Of a DNA stretch of 64,000 nt, positions 32,897 through 44,597 are shown piece after piece (within the stretch, counting starts at the first letter, position 1; each line of letters opens with the position of its first letter). This DNA comes from Mytilus californianus. Lineage: Eukaryota > Mollusca > Bivalvia > Mytilida > Mytilidae. Location of the stretch: contig NW_026262723.1 in the NCBI RefSeq assembly GCF_021869535.1, positions 84,384,324-84,448,323 on the forward strand. The letters run 5' to 3'. The position numbers and the translations under genes are program-made. Below the pieces are notes generated by a model that saw only the letters and a program-made list of their open reading frames with translations, ran no database searches and had not been told where the DNA came from.

Positions 32897-35406
32897 ATGT
32901 CGCTTGAAGAATTCATACAGGGGGCAAGTGATGTATGTTATCGACCACAAAATTTTCACTTCACTGTATTCGGAGCTCAACACAGGCTTTCCAAAATGGA
33001 ATATTCAAGAATGTTGCAATATTTAGGAGAAATAGAGGATGAAACATCCGCAACAAACTCTGTTCCGGTTCTTGAAGTAATTCTGAATAAAATGCCAAAA
33101 AAGTTTATAGATCTACACGATGTTTTGAGACGTATTTTTGGGGTCAATCAAGGTATCAGTAGTAAATGTTAAATGTTGATTTTTATCTGTGTACTTAAAA
33201 GATATTTAAATATTTACTAGCATTTTTTGAATCAAGTTCTTCTTTCTAAAGTTAACAATTTGAAGTAGTATAAAAGACAGTAATTTGGATTTGTATAGCT
33301 TAGTATATCACAGCGTTTCCTCCTCGTAAGACTCACCAGTGGCGCTCGGGCCAAATCAGTTAGAATGACAGACCAATTTATTGTAAAAATACATTTTTAT
33401 GATATTTTATACATATTTTTTGTGTTTTAGAGTCACAGACTATTGACCTCACTCAATTTTATTGCCATTCAATGGACATCTATCGATTCCTTTACACGAT
33501 ATTTGGATCGATTTATCGTGTAAAAGCAACACGAACACTTTATAAAGTCTTAGATGATTGTACGAAAATATCATCTGTGTATACCAATATTAGCAGTGGT
33601 GGTCAAGGTGAAGGGTTAAATATCCCAAATGGAGACTATGACTTAATGACAATTCTTGAACAAATACAAGTAAAACATGATTGTTACGATATTAATGAAG
33701 ACCAACCTATCCTACTCTTCGACAATCAGCATTCATACCCAGGTTTTGCCCATCTTAAAATTGGGCAAAACCGATTTTCGGAGGAACTATTTACTTCATG
33801 GGGTGAAAATACGTTTTATGGACCTTTAATATCAAACAGCAGATTTAAGAACTATTTTATGGCGCGATATCGAGATCATGACTGTAAGATTCATGGTCCA
33901 TGTATTTCCGACTTACATGAAACGGTTGACCATTTATTTTGCTTCCGAGCTTTGTTTTGGCCAGATGTTGCAGAGTCTTGGTTGATAAGAAATAGATTAT
34001 CAATGTGGCCACCAACTGATGTTATAATGAATTCTGTCAGCAATGGAATCTTGCTGGTACCGATTGGCAGCAAATTCGGTTCATCTGAAGACTGCTCTTA
34101 CGAATGGCGAATATCATTCTCATTGCAAGAAAGAGATCTGATTCATTCATTTAACTATGTACAACTGTTGTGCCTCACAGTGTTAAAGTACTTTAAAAAA
34201 GACGTTTTAAAAGAAACATTCTTATGCTCATACTTTATAAAGACTACTTTATTTTGGTTATGTGAAGAGTTAGATACGAATATGTGGATTCCAGAAAATT
34301 TCGTACAGTGCATTCACGAACTTCAGAGACGTCTATTATATTGGGTTAGATACGGGTATTGTCCTCACTACTTTATAGCAGAAAACAATTTATTCGAAGG
34401 TGTACTAACTGACGAAAGGAAAATCATATTAGAAACTTTATTGCAGAACATAGCTCCATTATTTTGTCAAAGTATTCACTACGGAAACATGTGTGCCAAT
34501 TTCAAGTTTACAGATTTTAACCATTTTAAAGAATTAAACACCCCGTTTATTGAGAGAAGAAAATCTATTTTCATATTACTTAAAATAATACGTAGGAGTT
34601 TGTCCATGTGCACTTTAACTCAGAGTAGCGGTATATTGTACAAGGCTTTATTCAGACTATTACATAATAAGTTTTCTTATTTTACTAAAGGTGTGTACTT
34701 GCTGCTGTTTTGCTATGCAAATCAGGTTTTTTCACATCGTCTTCAAACTGAATCTTGCAAAAAAAACAAAAGAATGTACTTGAGTACCAGGCAGTGTATG
34801 GCGCATCTACTTATTGGAACAAACGTAGACGCCATCGCCGGTTGGTTATTACTAGCTTCATACTTCTATGAAAAAGGCAAGCCTCTATACGTCCTTAAAA
34901 TAGTTGATGTGATTCTTGCGAAATCGAAAGAAGATAAAATGTTAATTGCTGACGGATACCATGAAGACGTTATGGTGAATTATTTAGAACAAGTGGCCAG
35001 CACCAATTGGAATTATAAATTATCATTTCTGAAATACACGAAAATGCATTGTGTTGATATGATTTATGTTATACCTGGTTCTCCTCTGAACTCTGAAGAA
35101 CTATTGCCAAAATTTGACTTGAACTTTTATACGATTCCGCCAGTCATATACGCACATGTTCTGCGGTTTGTGTGTTATAATGCAAACGACAAGATCTCTC
35201 TCAGGGGAAAAGCAATATGCGACATAATAAAACAGTGTCGCGAAAATTGTTTTCTAGGAGATTGGAAGGGAAGGGCTACTACATATGCAATATTAGCAAA
35301 GATTTATGAAGCTATGCATGATGATAAGTCCGCTTATTATTGGAATTCGCATTTATGCAGATATTGGAGGAAAAATAATGGATCGATTCATGCTATTAAG
35401 TTTTGA
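32897..35406 (+). CDS. Mab-21/cGAS-like nucleotidyltransferase (cGLR candidate), two coding exons, about 743 residues
   Basis: Exon 32897-33152 (85 codons plus 1 base) joins exon 33431-35406. The 278-bp intron has GT..AG ends (aag|gtatca, gtgttttag|ag) and matching phase 1. Residues 1-85 form a small helical domain whose end ('VPVLEVILNKMPKKFIDLHD') recalls a CARD/death fold. The Mab-21 region follows at about 110-470. It has SSGG..GEG with the acidic pair D154/D156 (GDYDLM), a third acidic candidate D252 (VDHLFCF), and family signatures HGPCIS, WRISFS (311-316) and KTTLFW (356-361). The last 270 residues are helical and TPR-like. Animal cGAS-like receptors of this fold make cyclic dinucleotides that act through STING, and bivalves have many. 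I infer a cytosolic nucleic-acid or stress sensor. GG replaces the usual GS of the activation loop, so catalysis is plausible but not certain. The ATG chosen directly follows an acceptor AG. Confidence 0.85.
33153..33430 (+). other. Intron of the Mab-21-like gene
   Basis: 278 bp, donor GTATCA, acceptor with a T-rich tract ending 'tttttgtgttttag'. The one base left by the first exon plus AG of the second make a glutamate codon and keep the frame. Confidence 0.8.
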
Positions 35407-35538
35407 ATTATAATATTTTATAAAAGTAAACCGATTTTGAGTTCATTAACTTAGTTTTTGGTTAAATACAGACTTCATTTATCCAATGGGAGGATTGTTT
35501 AAGCTGTAAAACGTTGAGTTATTATTTATGAAATGTAT

Positions 35539-35544
35539 AATAAA
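35539..35544 (+). terminator. Candidate poly(A) signal AATAAA
   Basis: The first AATAAA lies 133 bp after the stop codon of the Mab-21-like gene and is followed by an A run. Confidence 0.5.
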
Positions 35545-36034
35545 AAAAAGCTCGTCCAGCATTGTTTTTTACCTATATTGTTACAATTATTACATACAAT
35601 TCAAACGTCTTGGGAGACCACTGGGCTAAAAGAACCACTTATTGAATCCATTTCAAAAATTTCTCCAACCATCTCGTTGGTTTCGTATTTTGCCTAAGAT
35701 GCAAGTGAACGATTGTTTAAACCCCAATATTTTGTCTTAAATTTTTAGTTCCAAAACATCTCGGTCATGGACATCCCGTAATTTGATCCGTTTAGTTTGT
35801 ACTGTTTTGTTAAGTCTCTTTGGTTTTGATGTCTCCAATTATTTATACATTTGACTCCCCAAATGTTTTATTTCATAATTTTCACAAAAGGGTTATGTTC
35901 TAAAGTTGAAAGACATAAAATGTTCGCGGGCAAAAGTCTGGAACGCCAAAGAAGTACTGGAACCACTTCTTAATTCTATGTCCTGCGATAATGTATAATC
36001 ATATAAACTAGGTGCATTGCATAATTTATTTATT
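35545..36034. other. Gene-free stretch
   Basis: No gene or clear repeat seen. Confidence 0.35.
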
Positions 36035-36079
36035 AGGTCTTTCCACTTTTCTGTGGAAAGACCTATTGTATTTGTTCTG

Positions 36080-36118
<39 letters not shown>

Positions 36119-37485
36119 TTTTTTTTTTCTTCCGCCTAATTTTGTTCTCACGTAAAATTTTTGTTACGCAAGATGTCGCTTAGATATTTCTTATATAATA
36201 TCATACAGTTTATGCGCTTTTTATTTTCACCAATTCTAGGCCGAACAATTTTCTTTGTAGGAGTTATCTCCCCGAACACTGTTTTCCTTGTTACTGCATC
36301 TCCTCCGTAACCGTAAAAGAAAGCGACAAATTTATTTTACCAAATTGCTCGTTATATCCTCAGGATGTTTTGTCCAATTTGACCGAGGCGGTACGTTAAC
36401 TCCATATGAGAGTTATTTCCCCTTCTGTATTTAACATAAGGGATATATAAATGTATAGCATGAATGGTAAGTGATAGAGACCTAAGGTATATTAATTTGA
36501 GTTCCTTGGTTCATTTAAATGAAATTGAGGCCAAGGTCAAAGGTCAAGGTCATATTCTAAATTTTGACTTTTCCTTGTTATTTGATCTCCTCTGTCACTT
36601 TTAAAGATACAAATTAAAGAACAAGTGCAAAATGTTTGCCTAATTGTGATTAAGATATGATACATTTGGTCTGTAACAATCCAATGACATCTTATAGGAG
36701 TTATTGTCCCTGAAATGATTCAATTTAAGGTTAATTGATTATTACTCCAACTTGTTACATGATAAAGCCATAGGGTCTTTTGCAAACTGTTGGTTGACCT
36801 ATGACCTTGAAAAATGTCAACCGGAAGTGACCTTGAGTGAACCGGAAGTAGTATTTTTTGCACTTATTTCATGGAAAAATACCTAGAAACCATATATTTT
36901 TTGAATGACCATAGGTTAACCTATCTTTTGAGACCGGAAGTAACATTTTATAAACTGGAAGTAGCGTATTATCTTCCTTATTACAGGCATAAGTATATAC
37001 AAACTATATATTTTTGGAATCAGTGTGAATAAAGCTATCATATGAGACCGGAAGTGACATTTTCTAAACAGGGAGTAGCTAATTATCTCCCTTTTTACAT
37101 GCAAAAGTATACATAAACCATATATTTTTGGAATCAGTATAAATAAAGCTATCATATGAGACCGAAAGTGACATTTTCTAAACCGGAAGTAGCCAATTAT
37201 CTCCCTTTTTACAGGCAAAAGTATATATAAACCATATATTTTTGGAATCAGTGTAAATAAAGCTATCATATGAGACCGGAAGTGACATTTTCTAAACCGG
37301 AAATTGACAATTATCTCCCTTATTTCAGGCAAAAGTCTATAGAAACCATATGTTTATTGAATCAGTATGAAGAAACCTATGATTGGACGCCCAATAGTAG
37401 CTTTGAGTAAACAAGAATTTTCTAAATAATTGATGAGGAAAGACCTTCAATTGTTCTTTGAACAATTGGTTTTTAATTCTATTTA
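36035..37485 (+). mobile_element. Nonautonomous element bounded by hairpins
   Basis: It opens with a perfect 11-bp-stem hairpin (ggtctttccac, 6-nt loop, gtggaaagacc at 36039-36066) followed by (TTA)n. It ends with 'gaggaaagacc' and a second hairpin ('caattgttc ttt gaacaattg', about 37449-37469). In between are 'ccggaagt' motifs and a 114-bp tandem array. I recall this opening from many mollusc sequences. Hairpins near an end recall Helitron-like elements, but no helicase is present and the class is open. Confidence 0.5.
36930..37390 (+). repeat. 114-bp tandem repeat, four units
   Basis: 'gagaccggaagtgacatttt' starts units at 36930, 37044, 37158 and 37272, exactly 114 bp apart. The period is a multiple of three, which produces the 138-codon minus-strand frame here. 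That frame is not a gene. Confidence 0.85.
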
Positions 37486-38191
37486 TTCTTCGTTTGAAAT
37501 ATTGTTGAAAGAAAGACTAGCTGTCATCACATTTATGAGTACATACCTGAATTTTATTTCTTCATATTGTTATTTATGATTTTATACATGTATTATTCAC
37601 TTGCTTAATTACGTAGTAAAAATCTGAAAACTAATTGAATTCTATAATTGATTGAAGACAATAGTTAATCCATATTTTACACTAAATTACCCAGTTTGAC
37701 ATCAAATAATTCCTGTAAACGTTTGAAAAATTTCAAAACTTGGTAGGATTTTTTATGTTTTGAATCCATTTCCCTAATTAAACTCGATTCAGAGGTAGCA
37801 AGGGATACATGCCAACAGATGGAGCATGAAATAAATGACTGACAACTTTGACAACCAAGTGACATACTTTTTTTTTACAAGATCACTTCATTCTGAAGGA
37901 AAATCTTCTTGCGAAATGGCATCTGGTGTATTTAGATAATCGATTGCAATCATTAGATCTACTCCAATTTCGATGTAAGGTAATGGTCTGGCTATTTGCT
38001 ATCGGAAACTTGAATTTCATCGTAGTTCTCTCGAAGTGTTTCCAGTCTTTCATGCTTTATGTATTCTTACATGAGTTTACGTCCTATTTGTAATTTGGAA
38101 ATGAATTTATTTTAACATTGAAACACCAATCGAGCATTTGCTTCACATTTTGTCATGTCGTGGCCTTGTATAGTATTAAAATAGTCTATTT
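37486..38191. other. Gene-free stretch
   Basis: No gene or clear repeat seen. Confidence 0.35.
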
Positions 38192-38536
38192 TTATAGTAT
38201 CGACTTTTGATTCCGGAGTATATCATTTTTTGATAGGTAACTTACTCTGTGGTAGGACATGCTGGTACTCGGTCAAGTAAGAGCAAATAAAAGAAGTAAA
38301 TTCAAGCTTATAATTGGTGCAATTTTGGGGTAAAATTAACTGTTTTATGTTTTTTTTTACACAACAAAATCATCGGAAAACAGTTGATTTTCCCCAAAAT
38401 TGCACAGAAGTATGCTTGATTTTATATTTTTAAGTTGCTCTTACTTGACTGAGTACCAGATTGTCCTACCACAGAGTAAGTAACCTGTTGAAAATTTATA
38501 TACTCCGGAGTCAAAAATCGGCAATATAAAAAAATG
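38192..38536. mobile_element. 345-bp imperfect palindrome
   Basis: The left arm (to about 38348) and right arm (from about 38380) are inverted copies: 'ttccggagtatat', 'ttactctgtggtaggaca', 'ctcggtcaagtaagagcaa' and 'gcaattttgggg' each have a near-complement in mirrored order. The loop of about 30 nt is T-rich. Typical of a hairpin MITE. No coding content. Confidence 0.7.
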
Positions 38537-38667
38537 TCTATACAATATGGGTTTAGCTTGTTCTTGAAGACTGAACACTTTTTCTTTGTCTTTTTACTAG
38601 TATATTTAAAGAGAACAAACTCCATGGACGACACATGTCTTTACAATTATGTTCATGTATTAGATTG

Positions 38668-38885
38668 ATTTATTGATTGATTGGTGTTTAATGCCACTTT
38701 CAGCACTATTGGCTATTTCGTGGTGGTCAGTTTCTATTGTCGAAAGAAGACGGAGTGCCCGGCAAGAACCACGGACCACAGGAAAACTGACAATCCTTTA
38801 TTTTCCCACTGAAGTTTAGAAACAACAATCAAACTGATCTAAACTACAACAGAAATTGTCTCAGGATGACGCGCCGTCATCGGTA
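38668..38885 (+). repeat. SINE-like mollusc repeat
   Basis: 'gattggtgtttaatgccact', 'ggctatttcgtggtggtcag', 'cggagtgcccggcaagaacc' and 'gaaaactgacaatcc' form a repeat I recall from bivalve genomes. A related piece may be at 12790-12945. Confidence 0.5.
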
Positions 38886-40061
38886 AAACTTTGACATGCA
38901 AGCGTGTTTGATGTCCTTAAACCATATTAAAACATTAAACTACAAAAAAAAAACTTAAGCATTCGAAGATAACATAGCTATTTTTTCATTGATTTAAATA
39001 CATAGTATATCCATATTTCGTTTTGTTCTTTAAGAAAAAAGCAATAACCCCAAACATGCATGAAAATACCCGACGACAGACTAATGTTTTGATAGGTATT
39101 ATAGTGTTTGAACTTAAAATATTTTTTCCTATCAACCAGTATTACGTCGACAATTCAAAGTAGGGTAATTTAACAATTCATCAAAAGATAACGGTAAGGC
39201 AAAATAAACATTTATTTTTCAAAATCAGACTTTCAATAAGGATCGTAATGACACGTTGTGAATAAAATTAGTAGGTCATCCCAACAATAGCTCCTTTTAT
39301 AATTGATAAACTGTATATTTATCTTTCTACCTTTCTGTGATCACGAAGAAATCAATACCTCAATATAATACATGATGCGATAAGATAAAGAAAAAAAAAG
39401 AAGAAACCAGACGTGTTGGACATGTGTATAGTTATTCACATCTGTGTTTGTCAGACATTTTTATGAAATTTTGACTTCTGTTTCCTCATATATGGCGTAT
39501 ACACATCACAGTTTTCTGCGCTCTATGTTTCATCCATACAGTACTAGCCTAAACTCCCATCCCGTATGTTGCCCCTTGGCAAATCTTACTTGGGTTTCTT
39601 TGCTTCCTTTTAGTTGACAAATATTTGGTCGGTTCTGTACTAAAAACAAATACATAGAAGAACATACATGAAACATGAGTTTAATATGAATAAAAGAAGC
39701 TGTAGGTATATATTTTGTCACAGTTTTTTTTTTTTAACTTTTGCATTTTGTTTTAATTTGGACCTATAGATAAGTTCATTTGAAAGCAAGTAAAATTATA
39801 CAGTGTATAGATAGATTTTTATATCCAAAAAAATAAAAAAGCTCAAGGGTTTCATCTTTATTTTGTTTCTAGTATTTCATAGAATTATTGTCTCGTTCAT
39901 ATATATATACATTGTCCTTCCTTTCTTCACACCTATCTTCAAATCAATAAGGTTAAAAATAATATACAGAGATTTTTTTTTCTGGCTTGTAAGTTAGTTT
40001 ATAAGTTCAGAAAATAGAGATTTATTGCAGAAAATATGATTCTACCTGTAAGAATTTAGTT
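38886..40061. other. Gene-free stretch
   Basis: No gene supported on either strand. Short T-rich and A-rich tracts only. Confidence 0.35.
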
Positions 40062-40220
40062 AACTAAAGGCAATAGTAGTATACCGCTGTTCAATAGTCA
40101 TAAATCGATTTATCTGAAACAAATCCGGATCACAGACCAAAACTGAGGGAAACACATCAACTATAAGAGGAAACAAAACTGAACAAAAGACACACTGAAC
40201 TGCTACAAAAACAAACGCCA
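40062..40220 (+). repeat. Dispersed repeat family E
   Basis: 'aaaggcaatagtagtatacc', 'gctgttcaatagtcataaat', 'gagggaaacacatcaactat' and 'acaaaaacaaacgcca' form a repeat I recall from mussels. Its first 45 bp recur at 41371-41415, inside the decayed Mab-21-like exon. An 86-codon frame just after it (40223-40483) is unrecognised and probably noncoding. Confidence 0.55.
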
Positions 40221-41370
40221 ACATGCATAGTGACATTTTGCATCCAGCTTTTCACGGTAATGTTTCTATAAAGCTATTACATTTAGGAGTTATCCTTCAA
40301 ATATACTTAGTGGCAATAGAAACGCAACGCATCAAAGCCCAAGCCCCCTTTGATCCCTTTTTAAATAACAATATAAACATTTTCCTCAATTCATTTCTCA
40401 AACATTTCGCTACATGCTACTTAAAGAGTTTGATCTGGCATCCATTTTTTTTTCAGTTCAGAAACTTGAGATTAGTCCAGTAGACAATTTGCCATCCAAA
40501 GTGTGCACATTTTTTTTAAATGTTGTATTTGTAAACTTTAGAGTTGAAAATAGAAGAGCTCCCTAAATGGCTGGAAATGTTCTGTACGCAAATTCTAAGA
40601 AATCTTCAAAATTTTAAAAACAAAATGGCAATGAAATGGACTTATTGACAAAAGTTATATTAATAAAGCTGTGGGGAAAACCTTTATTAACAATAATAGG
40701 GGGAAATACCTATTTCAAAATATTAGTTTTACCACTTTTTTTTAATACTTTTAGCAAGTACTTGTACAGCTCTTCAGACATATAGAAAAGATACAGAAGG
40801 TAATAATTTAAATACGTCTGGAAGGATAAACCGGATAAGGTTTAAAAAAATACTATAGTGTATATCTCTTCAAGAATCTTGGAAGAGTAAAAGCATTAGT
40901 AATGGTATTGATTCCCTTGAAATAAGACTGTGTGGTTGGTATAAATTGGTCAGTTTTTAAGATGAATTTTGAAGGAAAGAAAATTTAAGATTATATAAAT
41001 TCCATCCCTGAATTGTACAATGAAGTATTTCAGTATTGGAAAATTTTTCGGCCTTAAAGAATTCGTGACAAAATAGACACGAAATAAAAAAAAAATTTGT
41101 TTCAGTACACAACTAAATTATATCTGTTTATTTATTTTTTCAGATGTCTCTCATTACATTTATCAACGAAGCCAGCGATGTACTTTTCCAGTTTAATCTT
41201 TTTTCTGCTCCACATTCCTCTTTTATCTTTTACATTTGGTCGGATAATCATACCGGACAAAAAATGTATCTATACCTTGGTGAATTCGAAGAGAAGGAGG
41301 AAAAGGTGAATTGTACATTGTTATATGTTTTAGAACGCAAATTATTAGAAGAAAGTCATGTATGTTCAAT

Positions 41371-41430
41371 AAAGGCAACAGTAGCTAGAATACCGCTGTT
41401 CTATGGTCAAAACAGCTTTGCCAAGAAACA
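41371..41430 (+). repeat. Family E fragment cutting the pseudogene's first exon
   Basis: 'aaaggcaacagtagctagaa' and 'taccgctgttctatggtca' match 40062-40110. It replaces the codons that complete the first exon of the intact paralogue. Confidence 0.55.
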
Positions 41431-42233
41431 TACGTAACATTCGGCGTTTCGTACACACAAAAATGGCGACTAAACCATGTTTCATGTTGAGTTGTCTGCA
41501 TTTTTCTCTTGAGCATATTGCTATCAAATAATCAATTGGTCCGCAAAGAACTAAAACCACATGATAGTTATTAAACAATCTTATTCAAGTCACAAACAAA
41601 GTTCAGGTTTTGTCAAACACTTCAACAGTTGTCCAATAAGAAACATTCTCGGTCACACTTGAAGCCGAAATATTCCCAGATAAGAGCATTATCAAATCAG
41701 TCTGTATAATTTTTGACGAAAATTCGGCATTCAAACCTAATAAAAGACGAATTATATATATCTCATACTTTCCGATTTATTACTCTTGCGATTTAGACAT
41801 AAATACTATTTGTTTTTTTTTTAAGGTGAGGCTGTACACTTTCAGCATAAAAACATTGTTGATCACACTTTTGTCTGAAAAGATGCTTTGATATGATACT
41901 CAAAGCTGGATTTTAGAAAAAGAACAAAGGTCATACAGAAAACTTCTAAACCCGAAATAAAAATACATCAGTAACATACATATCAAAACGCCAGTTGAGG
42001 ATTATGTACCCCTTTGTTTCAATGCCAAACTTAAGGAAATTTTATGGAAAATCTACAGCAATATGGTTTTTCTATATTTTACACTACCTGCGACGTGACA
42101 AATAATTAACTTAGGAATTGATTCGAAAGTACATCTGATCTAAATATGTTTTTCGTTTAAAACGTAATCAATATATAGTTTCTATCCTTTTGAAAACCGA
42201 GCTATATATAGGAATATATATAAGAAAAAAATT

Positions 42234-42540
42234 CTTCAAAGTTACCAGAGTTATAAATGGGTACGTCAGACTAACGCACGCTACGTCTACAAAAGACTCA
42301 TCAGTGACGCTAGAGTAAATAAAAACAACTAAAAGACCAAATAAAGTACAAAGTTGAAGACATTGAGGACTCAAAATTCTTAAAGGTTTTGCCAAATAAG
42401 GCTAAGATAATATATTCCTGTGAAAGAAATCCTTTGTATCTCAAAAATTCAAAGTTTTGGAAACAGTTAGTTTATAGATACCATTCTATCAATGATATTT
42501 CATGTCAACAGAGAATTGCTGACTACTAGGCTGGTGGTAA
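42234..42540 (-). mobile_element. Family B (hammerhead) element in the pseudogene intron
   Basis: It matches one unit of the 1117-1720 tandem from 'caaagttaccag' to 'tgctgactactaggctggtg'. It lies about 100 bp before the second exon and is on the opposite strand to the gene. Confidence 0.6.
42261..42313 (-). ncRNA. Hammerhead relic with intact CTGATGA and stem II
   Basis: On the minus strand 'gcgtca' (stem I), CTGATGA, GTCT, loop TTTGT, AGAC are all canonical. The next box reads 'gtag' where GAAA is required, and an insertion precedes GTC. This is the best kept 5' half of the ribozyme in the window. Confidence 0.55.
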
Positions 42541-44597
42541 AATACAATTCATATAACTGAAAATATAAATAAGACATACAATTTAAAAAGCAGATCCTAT
42601 ATGACCACTGTTTTAGTCTCTCATTTTTGTATTTTAACAGATTTTGCAGCTGGTGAAACACAAGGGACACAACGATTGTCTTTGTTTTTATACCAACTTT
42701 TGTGTCATGTTTGTGGATCAGTCGATGATATTGATGGAACGCGCCTCCTTTATAAACTATTAGATGATTGTACGAAAGTAAGTTGTCAGTATACAAATGT
42801 CAGTAGTGGTAGCAGAGCAGAGGGAGTGAGTATACCAGACTGTGATTATTACATCATGACTATCCTTGAACAAATCGTCGTAAGTGCTGATAGTTCTTTT
42901 GTCGATGACTTAAAACCTTCCTTAATTTATAAAATAGAAAACTCTTATCCAGGTTTCGCACAATTAATTATTCCACCTGGAAGTCGTTTTTCAGAGGATT
43001 TGAATCGTATCTGGGGAGTTGATTCCGTGAACGGTCCAGTTGTATCAAACAGGCGGTTTAAAGAGTACTTCATGAAAAAATATCGGGATAACAAGATCCG
43101 TATTCATGGGCCGTGCATATCACCAGAAGATGAGTCCTTTGATCATCTTTTCTGTTTTAGAAGTCAAACATGGCCGACAATATCTAGTCAATGGTTATGT
43201 AGGGTTGCGGTTTGTGAATGGCCAACTACCGACGTCGTAGTGGAAATCATAGACCAGGGTATTTTAATTGTGCCGGTAGGAAGTAAATTCGGTGCGGAAG
43301 AAGACTGTCCTACTGAATGGCGTCTTTCGTTCTCATTGGCAGAGAGAGAACTGATTCATTCGTGGAATCATACACAACAGTTGTGTTATATATTTTTCAA
43401 ATACATTAAGACAGATTTAATGACGTTCTTGCCATTTGGTAAAACATTTTGTTCCTATTTCCTTAAAACGGTTTTATTTTGGCTCAGCGAAGAGCAATCA
43501 CAAAAAGAGTGGAATCCTAACAATATTCTTGCATGTTTTCATGCACTACAAAAACGTCTCATGTACTGGTTAAGGTATGGTTTTTGTCCGCATTATTTTA
43601 TACCAGAGAATAATCTGTTCGATGGGATACTAAATGATGCATCCAGAATAATTTTAGAAAACGTTATAAAAAACCTTTTAACTCTTGTATTACGCAGCAC
43701 CCATTATGGATACGCATTTAGAACTTTTCATTTACACGAGCTTCAGAGGCATTCATCATCAGACACAGCATTTGTTGAAAAGAATATTGCCATTTTTTCA
43801 CTTCTTATAAGCTATTTCGCTTAACTCTAAAATCGTGTACTCTTAAGCAAAGTCGTGCAATCGTATTAAAGTCTATGCATTGACTGATAAAACAGAAACA
43901 TTCATACTTCCCTAAAGGGATTTACTTATTAGCAGTTTGTTATGCAAATCAAATGTGTGCCGAAATGTTAAGTTTAGACTATTAAAATAACAGAAACAGG
44001 TATACATCTCACAAAAACATCTTGTCACGTTTAATGATTGGCACATATTCCGACGCAATAGCAGGATGGTCACTAGTAGCAATGTATTTTTGCAAAATTA
44101 AACAATTCGGTATTGCTTTACAGCTCATAGAAGTGATCCTTCAAAAGGGTGCGAAAAAATACAAACTGTTATCAATCTTTGTCGACAATCAGGAAATGAT
44201 GAGATATTTTACTTTTAAGGCCGATACAAGATGGTACCGACGTCAATCTTTTTTACAGAGGACGAAGAACATATGCATGGATTTAACAACTTCTTCATGG
44301 CTATTATGAGAACTCTTAGTAGATACTGGATTCCAATGTTGGAGAGTCCATCCTGTGATATTCGCACATTTTCTACACTTTGTCTTTTTCCATAGAACTG
44401 GAAATATACAAAAAAGAGATCGAGCTCTACGGAATATTATAATTTCAAACCGAGAAAGTCGTATTCCAGGTTTCTATAGAGAACGGCTTACTACGTTCAT
44501 ACTGCTGACGATAGATTACAAATTAATGAATGACGAACTGGCCGCTGAATACTGGTTGTCCCATGCCTACAGATTTGGGAGGAAATTCTTTTGATTT

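Larger units (their letters stand above)
41144..44597 (+). pseudogene. Decayed paralogue of the Mab-21/cGAS-like gene
   Basis: The first coding exon starts at ATG 41144, directly after an acceptor (tttttcag), and matches the 33-kb gene (MSL..FI..ASDV, YLGE.E). It stops matching at about 41366, where a family E repeat begins, so its end and donor are lost. The second exon, from 41-44 kb homology, is open from the acceptor at 42640/42641 to about 43808, with SSGSRAEG, HGPCIS, WRLSFS and KTVLFW. The frame then shifts by one base, and in the new frame TGA at 43881, TAA at 43983 and TGA at 44307 interrupt homology that otherwise runs to 44594. The acidic pair reads D-Y-Y instead of D-Y-D, so catalysis would be lost even without the breaks. 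The intron holds a family B element. A truncated product of the first part remains possible. Confidence 0.85.

Noticed and set aside
36916-37332. Minus-strand frame with 38-residue repeats
   Set aside because: It is produced by the 114-bp tandem array. The first and last units differ by changes that ignore codon position.
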